A stretch of DNA of 64,000 bases from Pontivivens nitratireducens (GTDB lineage Bacteria > Pseudomonadota > Alphaproteobacteria > Rhodobacterales > Rhodobacteraceae): assembly GCF_014235845.1 (NCBI RefSeq), contig NZ_JACJUQ010000002.1, positions 186,001-250,000 of the forward strand, written 5' to 3'. The stretch's first letter is position 1. Every line of letters starts with the position of its first letter. The notes beneath the pieces were generated by a model. It had not been told where the DNA came from, did not search any database, and worked only from the letters and a program-made list of their open reading frames with translations. The position numbers and the translations under genes are program-made. Below are positions 38,896 to 48,757 of this stretch, in pieces.

Positions 38896-39333
38896 ATGGA
38901 GCAACGCATATCGCTGATCACGTTGGCCGTGGCGGATCTTGGGCGGGCGCAGGCCTTTTACGAGGCGCTGGGCTGGCAACCCGTGGAAACGCCGCCGGGC
39001 ATCGTGGCGTTTGATCTGATCGGTCAGACGCTGGGCCTGTTCCCGGTGTCCAGCTTGCCCGAGGAGATCGGACTGGCCCCGGCCCCGCTGAATGAGACGC
39101 AGTTTTCCGGCATTATCCTCAGTCACAACCTGCGTGAACGGGTCGAGGTTTCCCAGCTGATGGAAAGGGCGAAATGCGCCGGGGCGCGCATCGTGAAGCC
39201 CCCTCAGGACACGGCTTGGGGCGGCTATCACGGACATTTCGCCGATCCTGACGGGCATGTGTGGGAGGTGGCTGTGAATCCAGCCTCCCCCCTCGGGCCT
39301 GACGGTGCGTTTCAGTGGAACGGCGTGCAATGA
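38896..39333 (+). CDS. VOC family (glyoxalase-like) protein
   Basis: A 145-residue vicinal-oxygen-chelate protein with two beta-alpha-beta modules: [23 protein letters not shown], and the second with [15 protein letters not shown]. Potential metal ligands are only partly conserved, so it may be a lyase, dioxygenase or binding protein. GGAGG lies ahead of the ATG at 38896. Its stop overlaps the start of the broken SDR gene as ATGA. Confidence 0.87.
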   Translation: MEQRISLITLAVADLGRAQAFYEALGWQPVETPPGIVAFDLIGQTLGLFPVSSLPEEIGLAPAPLNETQFSGIILSHNLRERVEVSQLMERAKCAGARIVKPPQDTAWGGYHGHFADPDGHVWEVAVNPASPLGPDGAFQWNGVQ

Positions 39334-40094
39334 AATTGCCCACGACCCCAAGCTTTTGTCTGGATGGCAGGCAGGCGCTGGTGACCGGCGCGTCCTCGGG
39401 CATCGGTCTGGCCTGCGCCGTGGCATTGGCCGAAGCCGGCGCGATGGTCACGCTGGCCGCCCGGCGTTAAGGCCCCCTGCAACAGGCCGTCGCGGCCCTG
39501 CACGAACGCGGCCTGATGGCCCAGGCCGCGGTGCTGGACGTGACGGACATCGCGGCGGTTCAGACCCTGTGCGACCGGGACGCGCCGTTCGAGATCCTGC
39601 TCAACTCCGCCGGGCTGGCCCGCAACATGCCCGCCACGCAGACCACCGAACAGGATTTCGACGCCGTGGCCGATCTGAACATCAGGGCGGCATATTTTCT
39701 GGCACAGGCGGTCGCGCGTCCGCTGATTGCGGCGGAAAAACCCGGCGTGATCCTGCAAATCTCCAGTCAGATGGGGCATGTCGGCGGCATCGACCGGGCG
39801 GTCTATGCGGCGACCAAGCACGCGGTGGAGGGGATGACCAAGGCGATGGCGATCGAATGGGGGCCGCACGGCATCAGGGTCAACACGATCTGCCCGACCT
39901 TTATCCGCACGCCGCTGACGCAGCCGACCTTTGCCGATCCGCAGCGGCGCGCCTGGATCGACCGCATGATCAAGCTGCCGCGCGTCGGTGAGGTCGAGGA
40001 TATCATGGGCGCCGCAACCTTCCTCGCATCCGACGCGGCGGCGATGATCACGGGCACCAGCCTGCTGATCGACGGGGGCTGGACCGCCGATTGA
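39330..40094 (+). pseudogene. SDR oxidoreductase gene interrupted by in-frame TAA
   Basis: The reading frame from the ATG at 39330 encodes a classical short-chain dehydrogenase: [19 protein letters not shown], then LAARR, and after a TAA at 39468-39470 (codon 47) it continues in the same frame through LNSAGLARNMPA, QISSQMGHVGG, the catalytic YAATKHA and LLIDGGWTAD to 40094. Joining the parts gives one normal-length SDR of about 254 residues. The stop lies right after the NADP-contacting Arg pair, so the first fragment has the glycine motif and the second the active site; neither would work alone. An ATG at 39516 could only restart without the Rossmann motif. It could be a recent nonsense mutation or a base-call error (for example CAA or GAA to TAA). 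It is coupled to the VOC gene. Confidence 0.8.
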
Positions 40095-40160
40095 GGGGGT
40101 CGGCCCTTGCCCCCGGCCCGCCCCCGGCGTCATGATGGCAAAAAGAGGAGCGAGCGCCCG

Positions 40161-40772
40161 ATGCCCCACGACCACGATCACGACCATCACGATAATGATC
40201 TGGATGAGATGACCGCCCTGACCCGCGCGCTGGAAACGGTTCTGGTGGAAAAGGGTCTGGTCGATCCCGCCGCCGTCGATGCAATCATCGAGACCTATTC
40301 GAACGATGTCGGGCCGCGCAACGGGGCCTCGGTCGTAGCGCGGGCCTGGACCGATCCGGTCTTCGCGGATTTTCTGGCTACAGATGCCACGGCCGCCATC
40401 GCCTCGATGGGATTCACCGGGCGGCAGGGGGAACATATGCGCGCGTTGTTCAACGGGGCAGGCGTGCATAACCTCGTCGTGTGCACCTTGTGCTCGTGCT
40501 ATCCATGGACCGTTCTGGGCCTGCCGCCGGTCTGGTACAAGTCGCCGCCCTACCGCTCCCGCTCGGTTCGCGATCCGCGCAGCGTGCTGGCGGAGTTCGG
40601 CACCATCCTGCCCGAGGACACGGAAATCCGCGTCTGGGATTCCACGGCGGAGCTGCGCTATCTGGTGATCCCCGAACGCCCTGCGGGAACCGAAGGATGG
40701 GACGCGGAACGGCTTGCCGCCCTCGTCAGCCGTGACGCGATGATCGGCACCGCGCTGGCAGATGCGCCATGA
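40161..40772 (+). CDS. nthA: nitrile hydratase alpha subunit, cobalt type
   Basis: A 203-residue alpha subunit. The metal-binding claw is Cys108-Thr-Leu-Cys111-Ser-Cys113, and the Thr at the second position is the pattern of cobalt-type rather than iron-type enzymes. [21 protein letters not shown] follows as in the family. A His/Asp-rich N-terminus ([13 protein letters not shown]) may help metal loading. It converts nitriles to amides in the cytoplasm with NthB. Its stop overlaps the nthB start by four bases. Confidence 0.94.
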   Translation: MPHDHDHDHHDNDLDEMTALTRALETVLVEKGLVDPAAVDAIIETYSNDVGPRNGASVVARAWTDPVFADFLATDATAAIASMGFTGRQGEHMRALFNGAGVHNLVVCTLCSCYPWTVLGLPPVWYKSPPYRSRSVRDPRSVLAEFGTILPEDTEIRVWDSTAELRYLVIPERPAGTEGWDAERLAALVSRDAMIGTALADAP

Positions 40773-41422
40773 ACGGGCCGCATGATCTGGGCGGGCGCAT
40801 GGGCTTCGGCCCCATCGCGCCGGAGGCGGACGAGCCGCTGTTTCATGCGGAGTGGGAGGCCCGCGCCCTGGGCATCGTGTTGTGTTGCGGCGCGCTGGGA
40901 TACTGGACCATCGACGAAAGCCGCCATGCGCGCGAGAGTATCGCCCCCGCCGACTACCTGCGGTTTCCCTACTATCGCATCTGGCTGACCGCTCTGATCG
41001 AGTTGTTGCAACGATACGGTGAACTGACCGCGCGCGAACTGGTGGACGGCCACGCCCTGACCCCCGGCAAGCGGCCCGAGAAGTGCCTGCGCGCGCAGGG
41101 CGTCGCGGGCGTTCTGTCCAAAGGCTCCCCCACCCGCCGCACAATCGAGGACGCGCCCCGCCTCGGCATCGGCGCCCGTGTCCGGGTGCGCAATCTGCAA
41201 CCGACCGGGCATATCCGGGTGCCGGGTTATCTGCGCGACCATGTCGGCGTGATCGAGAGCCAGTGCGGCGCCCATGTCTTTCCCGACAGCAACGCCGTGC
41301 ACCAGGGCGAGCAGCCGCAGCACCTCTATACCGTGGCCTTTGACGGCGCGCAGGTCTGGGGGCAGGGGGAGGGCGTCAGCATCCGTGCCGATTTGTGGGA
41401 GAGCTACCTTGAAGCTGTCTGA
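40769..41422 (+). CDS. nthB: nitrile hydratase beta subunit
   Basis: A 217-residue beta subunit with the N-terminal [16 protein letters not shown] signature and C-terminal SH3-like barrel ([47 protein letters not shown]). It forms the catalytic heterodimer with NthA. It overlaps nthA by four bases and the accessory gene by 14, giving a tight three-gene operon. Confidence 0.95.
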   Translation: MNGPHDLGGRMGFGPIAPEADEPLFHAEWEARALGIVLCCGALGYWTIDESRHARESIAPADYLRFPYYRIWLTALIELLQRYGELTARELVDGHALTPGKRPEKCLRAQGVAGVLSKGSPTRRTIEDAPRLGIGARVRVRNLQPTGHIRVPGYLRDHVGVIESQCGAHVFPDSNAVHQGEQPQHLYTVAFDGAQVWGQGEGVSIRADLWESYLEAV

Positions 41423-41729
41423 CCTGAACGCCCCCGCTTTTAGCGAACCCTGGCAGGCACAGCTTTTCGCCCTGACCGTGGCCCTGAACGAGGCGGGCCA
41501 TCTGCCCTGGACGGACTGGTCGCAAGCCTTCGGCGCGCGGCGGGTCGGGGGGGTCGAAGACGCCTCGGATTACTGGCTGCACTGGGCGCGAACCCTGGCC
41601 GATGAGGTCAGCCGCCGCGACATCGCCGGGGCGGAGGAGATCGCCGCCCTTGCGCTGGCCTGGCAACGGGCCGCCCACGCAACACCGCATGGTCAGGCGG
41701 TGACGCTGGAGAATGATCCGATGGCCTGA
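41409..41729 (+). CDS. nitrile hydratase accessory/activator protein
   Basis: A small protein of about 106 residues starting at TTG 41409 (GGGAGAG lies just ahead) and overlapping nthB by 14 bases. It carries FSEPWQAQLFALTVALNEAGHLPWTDWSQAFG and YWLHWARTLADEV, the signature of nitrile hydratase activator proteins that are themselves related to the beta-subunit N-terminus and insert cobalt by alpha-subunit swapping. Supports a functional, metallated enzyme. Confidence 0.88.
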   Translation: MKLSDLNAPAFSEPWQAQLFALTVALNEAGHLPWTDWSQAFGARRVGGVEDASDYWLHWARTLADEVSRRDIAGAEEIAALALAWQRAAHATPHGQAVTLENDPMA

Positions 41730-41732
41730 ACG

Positions 41733-41765
41733 ATCCCGCCCGACCGCTTTTGGTGTCGGACGGGA
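41733..41765 (+). terminator. hairpin after nitrile hydratase operon
   Basis: Arms ATCCCGCCCGAC and GTCGGACGGGAT pair with one mismatch around nine bases, directly after the last operon gene. T content downstream is low, so termination strength is uncertain. Confidence 0.5.
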
Positions 41766-41799
41766 TGACTGATTTGCAAAACTTGGATTGCAAGCGACC

Positions 41800-43179
41800 C
41801 TACTTTGCCAGAGCCGCCATCACCCGGACCCAGGACCGCGTGCCGCCGGTGAAGCTGTTCAGATCGTATTTCTCGTTCGGCGAATGGATCGCGTCGTCAT
41901 CCTGTCCAAACCCGATCAGCATCGAATCGAGGCCGAGCACCTGCTTGAAATGCCCCGCGATGGGGATCGAGCCGCCGCCGCCGGTATAGACCGCCTCCTT
42001 GGGCCATTCGTCGGCCAGCGCCTGACGTGCGGCCTCGAATGCGGGATTGTCGACGGCCATGACGCTGGCACGATCCGCGCCGTGGGGGATGAACTCGACC
42101 TCGCAATCGGCGGGCAGCAAATGGTGGACCCGGGCGCGCAGCGCCTCGCGGATGGCCAGCGGATCCTGATCCCAGACCAGCCGGCATGAGATCTTCGCCC
42201 TTGCCTCCGCCGGCAAAACCGTCTTGAACCCGTCGCCGGTATAGCCGCCGAGGATTCCGTTGAACTCACAGGTCGGGCGCGCCCAGATCTGGTGCAGCGC
42301 CGAAATGCCCTGTTCGCCTGCGGGTACGCTCAGGCCGACCTTGCCCAGGAATTCCTCCGCATCGAAGCCGAGGCTCTCCCATTGTTGGGCAAGCTCGCCC
42401 GGAACCTCGTGCACGCCGTCATAGAACCCGTCGAGGGTCACGCGCCCCTGATCGTCGTGCAGACTGGCGAGAATATGGCTGAGCACCCGGATCGGGTTTG
42501 CCGCAGGTCCGCCGTAACCGCCAGAATGCAGATCGCGGTCGGCGGCGCGGATGATGATCTCCTCCGCGACCATGCCGCGCAGCATCGTGCAGATCGACGG
42601 CGTTTGCGTGTCCCACATGCCGGTATCGCAGATCAGGGCGATATCCGCGGTCAACTCCTCCGCATTTTCCTTCAGGAACGGGACGAGCGACGGGGAATGG
42701 CTCTCCTCCTCACCCTCGAACAGGATGGTGACGCGCAGGGGCAGGGCGCCCGAGGTCTCGATCCAGGCGCGGCAGGCCTCGACGAAGGTCATCAACTGCC
42801 CCTTGTCGTCCGCCGCACCGCGGGCGCGGATCACCTTGGCCCCGTCGCGCTCCTCGATCTGGGGGTCGAAGGGGTCGGATTTCCACAGGTTCAGCGGATC
42901 GGCGGGCTGAACGTCGTAATGGCCGTAGAACAGCACGTGCGGCCCGTCCTGCGGCCCACCATGCGCCACCACCATCGGCTTGCCCGGCGTATCGCGGCGC
43001 GAGGCATCGAAGCCGAGGCTCGACAGTTCCGCCACCAACCAGTCCGCGGTCGCCACGCAATCGGAGTGATAGGCCGGATCGGTCGAGATGGAGGGCATCC
43101 GCAGCAGCGCGAACAGCCGCTCCAACGCGGCATCGGTGTTGCTATCGGCGGTTTCAAGGACGGATTCGATCGAGCTCAT
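41800..43179 (-). CDS. M20 family dipeptidase/metallopeptidase
   Basis: A 459-residue dinuclear zinc peptidase. Metal ligands are visible in LFYGHYDVQPAD, GAADDKGQLM and the catalytic EGEEESHSPSL, with ALICDTGMWD, the late dimerisation-domain RDLHSGGYGGPAANP and terminal EKYDLNSF histidine-asparagine region (AIHSPNEKYDL). It resembles the carnosinase/CNDP-like group, acting on dipeptides in the cytoplasm. It converges on the nitrile hydratase operon. Exact substrate is unknown. Confidence 0.92.
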   Translation of the reverse strand: MSSIESVLETADSNTDAALERLFALLRMPSISTDPAYHSDCVATADWLVAELSSLGFDASRRDTPGKPMVVAHGGPQDGPHVLFYGHYDVQPADPLNLWKSDPFDPQIEERDGAKVIRARGAADDKGQLMTFVEACRAWIETSGALPLRVTILFEGEEESHSPSLVPFLKENAEELTADIALICDTGMWDTQTPSICTMLRGMVAEEIIIRAADRDLHSGGYGGPAANPIRVLSHILASLHDDQGRVTLDGFYDGVHEVPGELAQQWESLGFDAEEFLGKVGLSVPAGEQGISALHQIWARPTCEFNGILGGYTGDGFKTVLPAEARAKISCRLVWDQDPLAIREALRARVHHLLPADCEVEFIPHGADRASVMAVDNPAFEAARQALADEWPKEAVYTGGGGSIPIAGHFKQVLGLDSMLIGFGQDDDAIHSPNEKYDLNSFTGGTRSWVRVMAALAK

Positions 43180-43252
43180 GGTTGCCTCGCTTGCGCGGAT
43201 TGCGCGTTTGGTCAGAATTCATTCACTTTTGTTTATTACATAATTCGAAAGT

Positions 43253-43270
43253 GCGTACTTTCTGGTACGC
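43253..43270. promoter_or_regulatory. inverted repeat upstream of tandem lipoproteins
   Basis: GCGTAC-TTTCTG-GTACGC is a perfect six-base inverted repeat in an AT-rich gap between divergent genes, 60 bases ahead of the first lipoprotein gene. It is a candidate operator. Confidence 0.35.
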
Positions 43271-43329
43271 CTACGATACGTGTGATGTAATAGGACGATA
43301 TTGTAACGCAAACTGGAATGGGGACGCGC

Positions 43330-43596
43330 ATGGCGATTTCTATCAGTTCAGGCCTCAGGGGTTTGGGTCTTTGCATGACTGCAATCACCCTTACGGCTTG
43401 TAATCAGGGGGATTTTTCCTCCGCTGCCAGCCGGACGGAGGGTGAGGCCTTCGCCGTTGTCAGGTCTGCAACCTGGGTCGATCCCGACGGATGTGAGCAT
43501 TGGGTCTTCGACACGGGCGCGGAAGGGTACATGACCCCCAAGCTTCAGCCCGACGGCCGCCCGATCTGTGGGCGCAGCAGCGCGGCAACGCAATAG
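43330..43596 (+). CDS. small lipoprotein, first of a tandem pair
   Basis: A small protein of about 88 residues with a lipoprotein signal (LGLCMTAITLTAC) and a mature part of about 65 residues. Its core reads ATWVDPDGCEHW, then DTGAEGYM and LQPDGRPIC. The same three blocks recur in the next gene, so they are paralogues. Two cysteines in the mature part may bond. GGGGA precedes the ATG at 43330; an in-frame ATG at 43318 is the alternative. It would be anchored to the outer or inner membrane facing the periplasm. I do not know a named family function. Confidence 0.72.
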   Translation: MAISISSGLRGLGLCMTAITLTACNQGDFSSAASRTEGEAFAVVRSATWVDPDGCEHWVFDTGAEGYMTPKLQPDGRPICGRSSAATQ

Positions 43597-43608
43597 GGGG
43601 ATGAGTAT

Positions 43609-43947
43609 ATGAGCATTCTGTACAAGGGCCTGTTCCTCGCCGTTCTGATTCCGCTCGCGGCATGTCAGTCGGGCGGTTCCGTCGGCGTCGGCGGTTCGAC
43701 CGCCACCCGTTTCGATGCCAACGATCCCGACGTGGATCGCGGCCTGGATGCGCACCGCCTGTCGGACATGCGCGCCACCATCTGGGTCGATCCACTGGGC
43801 TGTCAGCATTGGCTGATCGACGATGGCCTTGAGGGCTATCTGTCAAACCGCCTGAATCCTGATGGAACACCGCGCTGCGACGGGCCCAACGTCACCGCAG
43901 GTGAACAAATCGGCAGCTCGCAACGCCTGATCCGCAACGCGAACTGA
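43609..43947 (+). CDS. small lipoprotein, second of a tandem pair
   Basis: A 112-residue lipoprotein with lipobox LIPLAAC at about residues 13-19, then a Gly/Ser-rich linker (QSGGSVGVGGSTAT). The core ATIWVDPLGCQHW, DDGLEGYL and LNPDGTPRC aligns with the preceding protein; the tail is longer. It starts 12 bases after the first gene's stop, so both share a transcript. Duplication then divergence is the simple reading. The function is unknown. Confidence 0.75.
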   Translation: MSILYKGLFLAVLIPLAACQSGGSVGVGGSTATRFDANDPDVDRGLDAHRLSDMRATIWVDPLGCQHWLIDDGLEGYLSNRLNPDGTPRCDGPNVTAGEQIGSSQRLIRNAN

Positions 43948-44098
43948 GCGGGGATTGAGTGGGGTGGCCGAGGCTACGCTTCGGCCCCTCCATGCTGCGA
44001 AGGGGCCATGCCCTGACGGTTGGGGGTTCGTCGAACGGCGGCCACTGAATTGGAGCTTTCCATGTCCGCCGAATGTGCCCCGTCGTGCACAGCGAAGC

Positions 44099-45226
44099 TC
44101 AAGTGGTGGCGATCCAGCCGCCGCCCAATACACGGGACCCTTCGGTCGCGTAGAACACGCAGGCCTGCCCCGGTGCGATGCCTTCCTCGGCCAGCGCCAG
44201 TTCAACCTCAGCCCGCCCGTCGGGCAGGGGGCGCAGGACCGCCTCACGCGGGGGGCGGGTGGAGCGGACCTTGACCAGAACCTCGATCCCTTCCTCGGGC
44301 AGATCCGAGATCGCGCCCTCACCGATCCAGTTCGTTTCCTTCAGAGGGACACGGCGCACGGCCAGCGCCTTCTTGGGGCCGACCACGACCTTGTGCGCAT
44401 CGGCGTCCAGCTTGACAACGTAGAGCGGCTCACCCCCCCCGATGCCGAGGCCACGGCGCTGTCCGATGGTGTAGTGGATCACACCGCGATGCGTTCCCAG
44501 AACGCGCCCGTCCAGATGCACGATCTCACCCGGCTCGACGGAACCGGGGCGCAGCTTTTCGATCACCGCAGCGTAGGAGCCGTTGGGCACGAAACAGATG
44601 TCCTGACTGTCCGGCTTGTCCGCGACGCTCAACCCGTGCTTGACCGCCAACGCCCGCGTCTCGGCCTTCGATTTCAGATGGCCGAGGGGGAAGCGCAGAT
44701 AATCCAGTTGATCCTGGGTCGTCGAAAATAGAAAATAGCTTTGGTCGCGATCGGGGTCGGCGGCGCGGTGCAGCTCGGCCTTGTCGCCTTGCTTGCGCTG
44801 GATGTAATGGCCGGTGGCCATGCAATCGGCGTCCAGATCCTTGGCGGTTTCCAGCAGATCGCGGAACTTCACCCGCTCATTGCAGCGGATGCACGGGATC
44901 GGAGTGGCGCCGGCCAGATAGGCGTCCGCGAACTCGTCGATCACGCTTTCCTTAAACTTGTTCTCATAATCGAGGACGTAATGCGGAAATCCCATGACCT
45001 CCGCCACGCGGCGCGCATCATGAATGTCGCGGCCCGCACAGCACGCGCCCTTCTTGGCCAGCGCCGCGCCGTGATCGTATAGCTGCAAGGTGACGCCGAC
45101 GACGTCATATCCCTCGGCTGCAAGCTCCGCCGCGACGACGGAGCTGTCCACACCGCCGGACATGGCCACCACGACGCGGGTGTCCCTGGGGGCTTTCGCG
45201 AAGCCGAGGCTGTTGAGTGCGGTCAT
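44099..45226 (-). CDS. mnmA: tRNA-specific 2-thiouridylase
   Basis: A 375-residue PP-loop enzyme making 2-thiouridine at U34 of Lys, Glu and Gln tRNAs. The ATP pyrophosphatase loop AMSGGVDSS is at 21-29, the catalytic Cys115 in [10 protein letters not shown] and persulfide Cys211 in [11 protein letters not shown]. The central [12 protein letters not shown] block is typical. It diverges from sciP. Confidence 0.97.
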   Translation of the reverse strand: MTALNSLGFAKAPRDTRVVVAMSGGVDSSVVAAELAAEGYDVVGVTLQLYDHGAALAKKGACCAGRDIHDARRVAEVMGFPHYVLDYENKFKESVIDEFADAYLAGATPIPCIRCNERVKFRDLLETAKDLDADCMATGHYIQRKQGDKAELHRAADPDRDQSYFLFSTTQDQLDYLRFPLGHLKSKAETRALAVKHGLSVADKPDSQDICFVPNGSYAAVIEKLRPGSVEPGEIVHLDGRVLGTHRGVIHYTIGQRRGLGIGGGEPLYVVKLDADAHKVVVGPKKALAVRRVPLKETNWIGEGAISDLPEEGIEVLVKVRSTRPPREAVLRPLPDGRAEVELALAEEGIAPGQACVFYATEGSRVLGGGWIATT

Positions 45227-45298
45227 GTCATTGCCTGCCAGAACATTACGGAAGTCGCGCGGTATATAATCAAATTGCGCGTTTAGACAACCTGCGGC

Positions 45299-45313
45299 TT
45301 AACCCCCAGTTCA
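45299..45313. promoter_or_regulatory. CtrA-like box upstream of sciP
   Basis: TTAACCCCCAGTTCA fits TTAA-N7-TTAA with one mismatch in the second half, 48 bases ahead of the sciP start. A TATATAAT sequence at 45263-45270 could be an overlapping -10. Confidence 0.4.
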
Positions 45314-45360
45314 TCCGGTGCGTCGAATGTCTCTGCACAAAAAGCAACTGAGGCGGACCA

Positions 45361-45636
45361 ATGTACCTAAAACGGACTGACAGGCCAATCTTCGTGAAGG
45401 ATCATCTGGGGCGAAGTATCGCCCGCACCGATCTGCCCCCCCCCGATGTCAAGCGCTGGGTCGCCCGGCGCAAGGCTGTGGTGGTGGCAGCGGTCGATGG
45501 CGGAATGTTGACACATGAGGAGGCGTACGAGATGTACGACCTGACCGAGGAGGAGTTGGACCAGTGGCGTGAGGCGCTGGGAAAGCACGGTCTGAACGCG
45601 TTGCGCGTGACCTCCATTCAGCGATACCGCAAGTGA
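45361..45636 (+). CDS. sciP: CtrA inhibitor SciP (DUF1153)
   Basis: A 91-residue DUF1153 helix-turn-helix protein. In Caulobacter SciP binds CtrA-controlled promoters or CtrA itself and blocks activation in G1. Here RWVARRKAVVVAAVDGGMLTHEEAYEMYDLTEEELDQWREAL forms the HTH core, and an Arg-rich C-terminus (SIQRYRK) follows. GAGGCGG precedes the ATG. It sits 177 bases ahead of ctrA, as in other Rhodobacterales, fitting direct feedback on that gene. Confidence 0.93.
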   Translation: MYLKRTDRPIFVKDHLGRSIARTDLPPPDVKRWVARRKAVVVAAVDGGMLTHEEAYEMYDLTEEELDQWREALGKHGLNALRVTSIQRYRK

Positions 45637-45725
45637 GCTATCGCGTGGGCATCAGATTCCACGCCATGAAAACTGGAATTGCGAAAATCCCGCACCGTGA
45701 AAAATTCCGGTGTTCCTAATATCTT

Positions 45726-45748
45726 CTGGTAAGTTTACCAGACATTAA
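45726..45748. promoter_or_regulatory. palindrome overlapping CtrA-like box upstream of ctrA
   Basis: TCTGGTAA-GT-TTACCAGA (45725-45742) is an 18-base perfect inverted repeat with two central bases. It overlaps TTTACCAGACATTAA (45734-45748), a CtrA-type box with one mismatch. Both lie 65-90 bases before the ctrA ATG. One GATTC (a GANTC CcrM site) is at 45655-45659. Together they suggest autoregulation plus another factor competing for the site. Confidence 0.55.
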
Positions 45749-45813
45749 CCTTTATGACCTGATGGTGGATCATGAGTTGAGCAGAACGCTCGACGTGACC
45801 CGGAGGTCCTGTA

Positions 45814-46524
45814 ATGCGCATACTTCTCGTCGAGGACGATCCGGCGACAGCCCGGAATATCGAACTGATGCTGGCGAACGCCAATTTCAACGTCTACGCG
45901 ACGGATTTGGGGGAGGAGGGCGTCGATCTCGCCCGGCTCTACGACTACGACCTCATCATCCTCGATCTTAATCTGCCGGACATGCACGGGCATGAGGTGC
46001 TCAAGCAACTGCGCCTGGCAAAGATCGACACACCGATCCTGATCCTCTCGGGGATGGATGACGCGGACACGAAAATCCGCGGCTTCGGATACGGTGCCGA
46101 TGATTACCTGACCAAGCCTTTCCATCGGGAGGAACTGGTCGCACGCATCCACGCGATTGTGCGCCGGTCCAAGGGGCACGCGCAGTCGATCATCGAAACC
46201 GGACTCGTCTGCGTCAATCTGGATGCCAAAACGGTGGAGGTTGAGGGCAAGACGGTGCATCTGACCGGCAAGGAATATCAGATGCTCGAACTGCTCAGCC
46301 TGCGAAAGGGCACCACCCTGACGAAGGAAATGTTCCTCAACCATCTGTATGGCGGCATGGATGAGCCGGAGCTGAAGATCATCGACGTCTTCATTTGCAA
46401 GCTGCGCAAGAAGCTCAGCCAGGCAACCGGGGGTGAGACCTATATCGAAACCGTCTGGGGCCGGGGCTATGTCCTGCGCGATCCCGTCCCGCAAACCATC
46501 GAACAGCCGGCCCGCCGCGCCTGA
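45814..46524 (+). CDS. ctrA: cell-cycle response regulator CtrA
   Basis: A 236-residue OmpR-type regulator. The receiver has Asp51 ([15 protein letters not shown]), acidic VEDD at 6-9 and Lys in DDYLTKPF; the DNA-binding winged helix (about 130-225) has [32 protein letters not shown] and [15 protein letters not shown]. It matches CtrA, which in Rhodobacterales controls motility, gene transfer agent and cell-cycle genes via TTAA-N7-TTAA. GGAGG lies seven bases before the ATG. The palindrome region above should control it. Confidence 0.97.
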   Translation: MRILLVEDDPATARNIELMLANANFNVYATDLGEEGVDLARLYDYDLIILDLNLPDMHGHEVLKQLRLAKIDTPILILSGMDDADTKIRGFGYGADDYLTKPFHREELVARIHAIVRRSKGHAQSIIETGLVCVNLDAKTVEVEGKTVHLTGKEYQMLELLSLRKGTTLTKEMFLNHLYGGMDEPELKIIDVFICKLRKKLSQATGGETYIETVWGRGYVLRDPVPQTIEQPARRA

Positions 46525-46545
46525 AAAACCTGCTGGACCAGCAGG
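46524..46545 (-). terminator. hairpin at 3' end of ctrA with minus-strand T tract
   Basis: CCTGCTGG and CCAGCAGG pair perfectly just after the ctrA stop. The plus strand has no T tract, but read on the minus strand the stem is followed by TTTTT. It would therefore stop antisense transcription entering ctrA, or only form an mRNA 3' hairpin for ctrA. Confidence 0.45.
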
Positions 46546-46559
46546 CATAGCGGGCCTAA

Positions 46560-48698
<2,139 letters not shown>

Positions 48699-48757
48699 CG
48701 CACCCAACCCGGATAAGTCCACCTTGCACCGCGTTCCATACTTGCGCCAGATAGGGC

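Noticed and set aside
39516-40094. Restart ORF of 192 codons within the broken SDR gene
   Set aside because: It lacks the TGxxxGIG cofactor motif and cannot fold as a working SDR, so it was not called as a gene.
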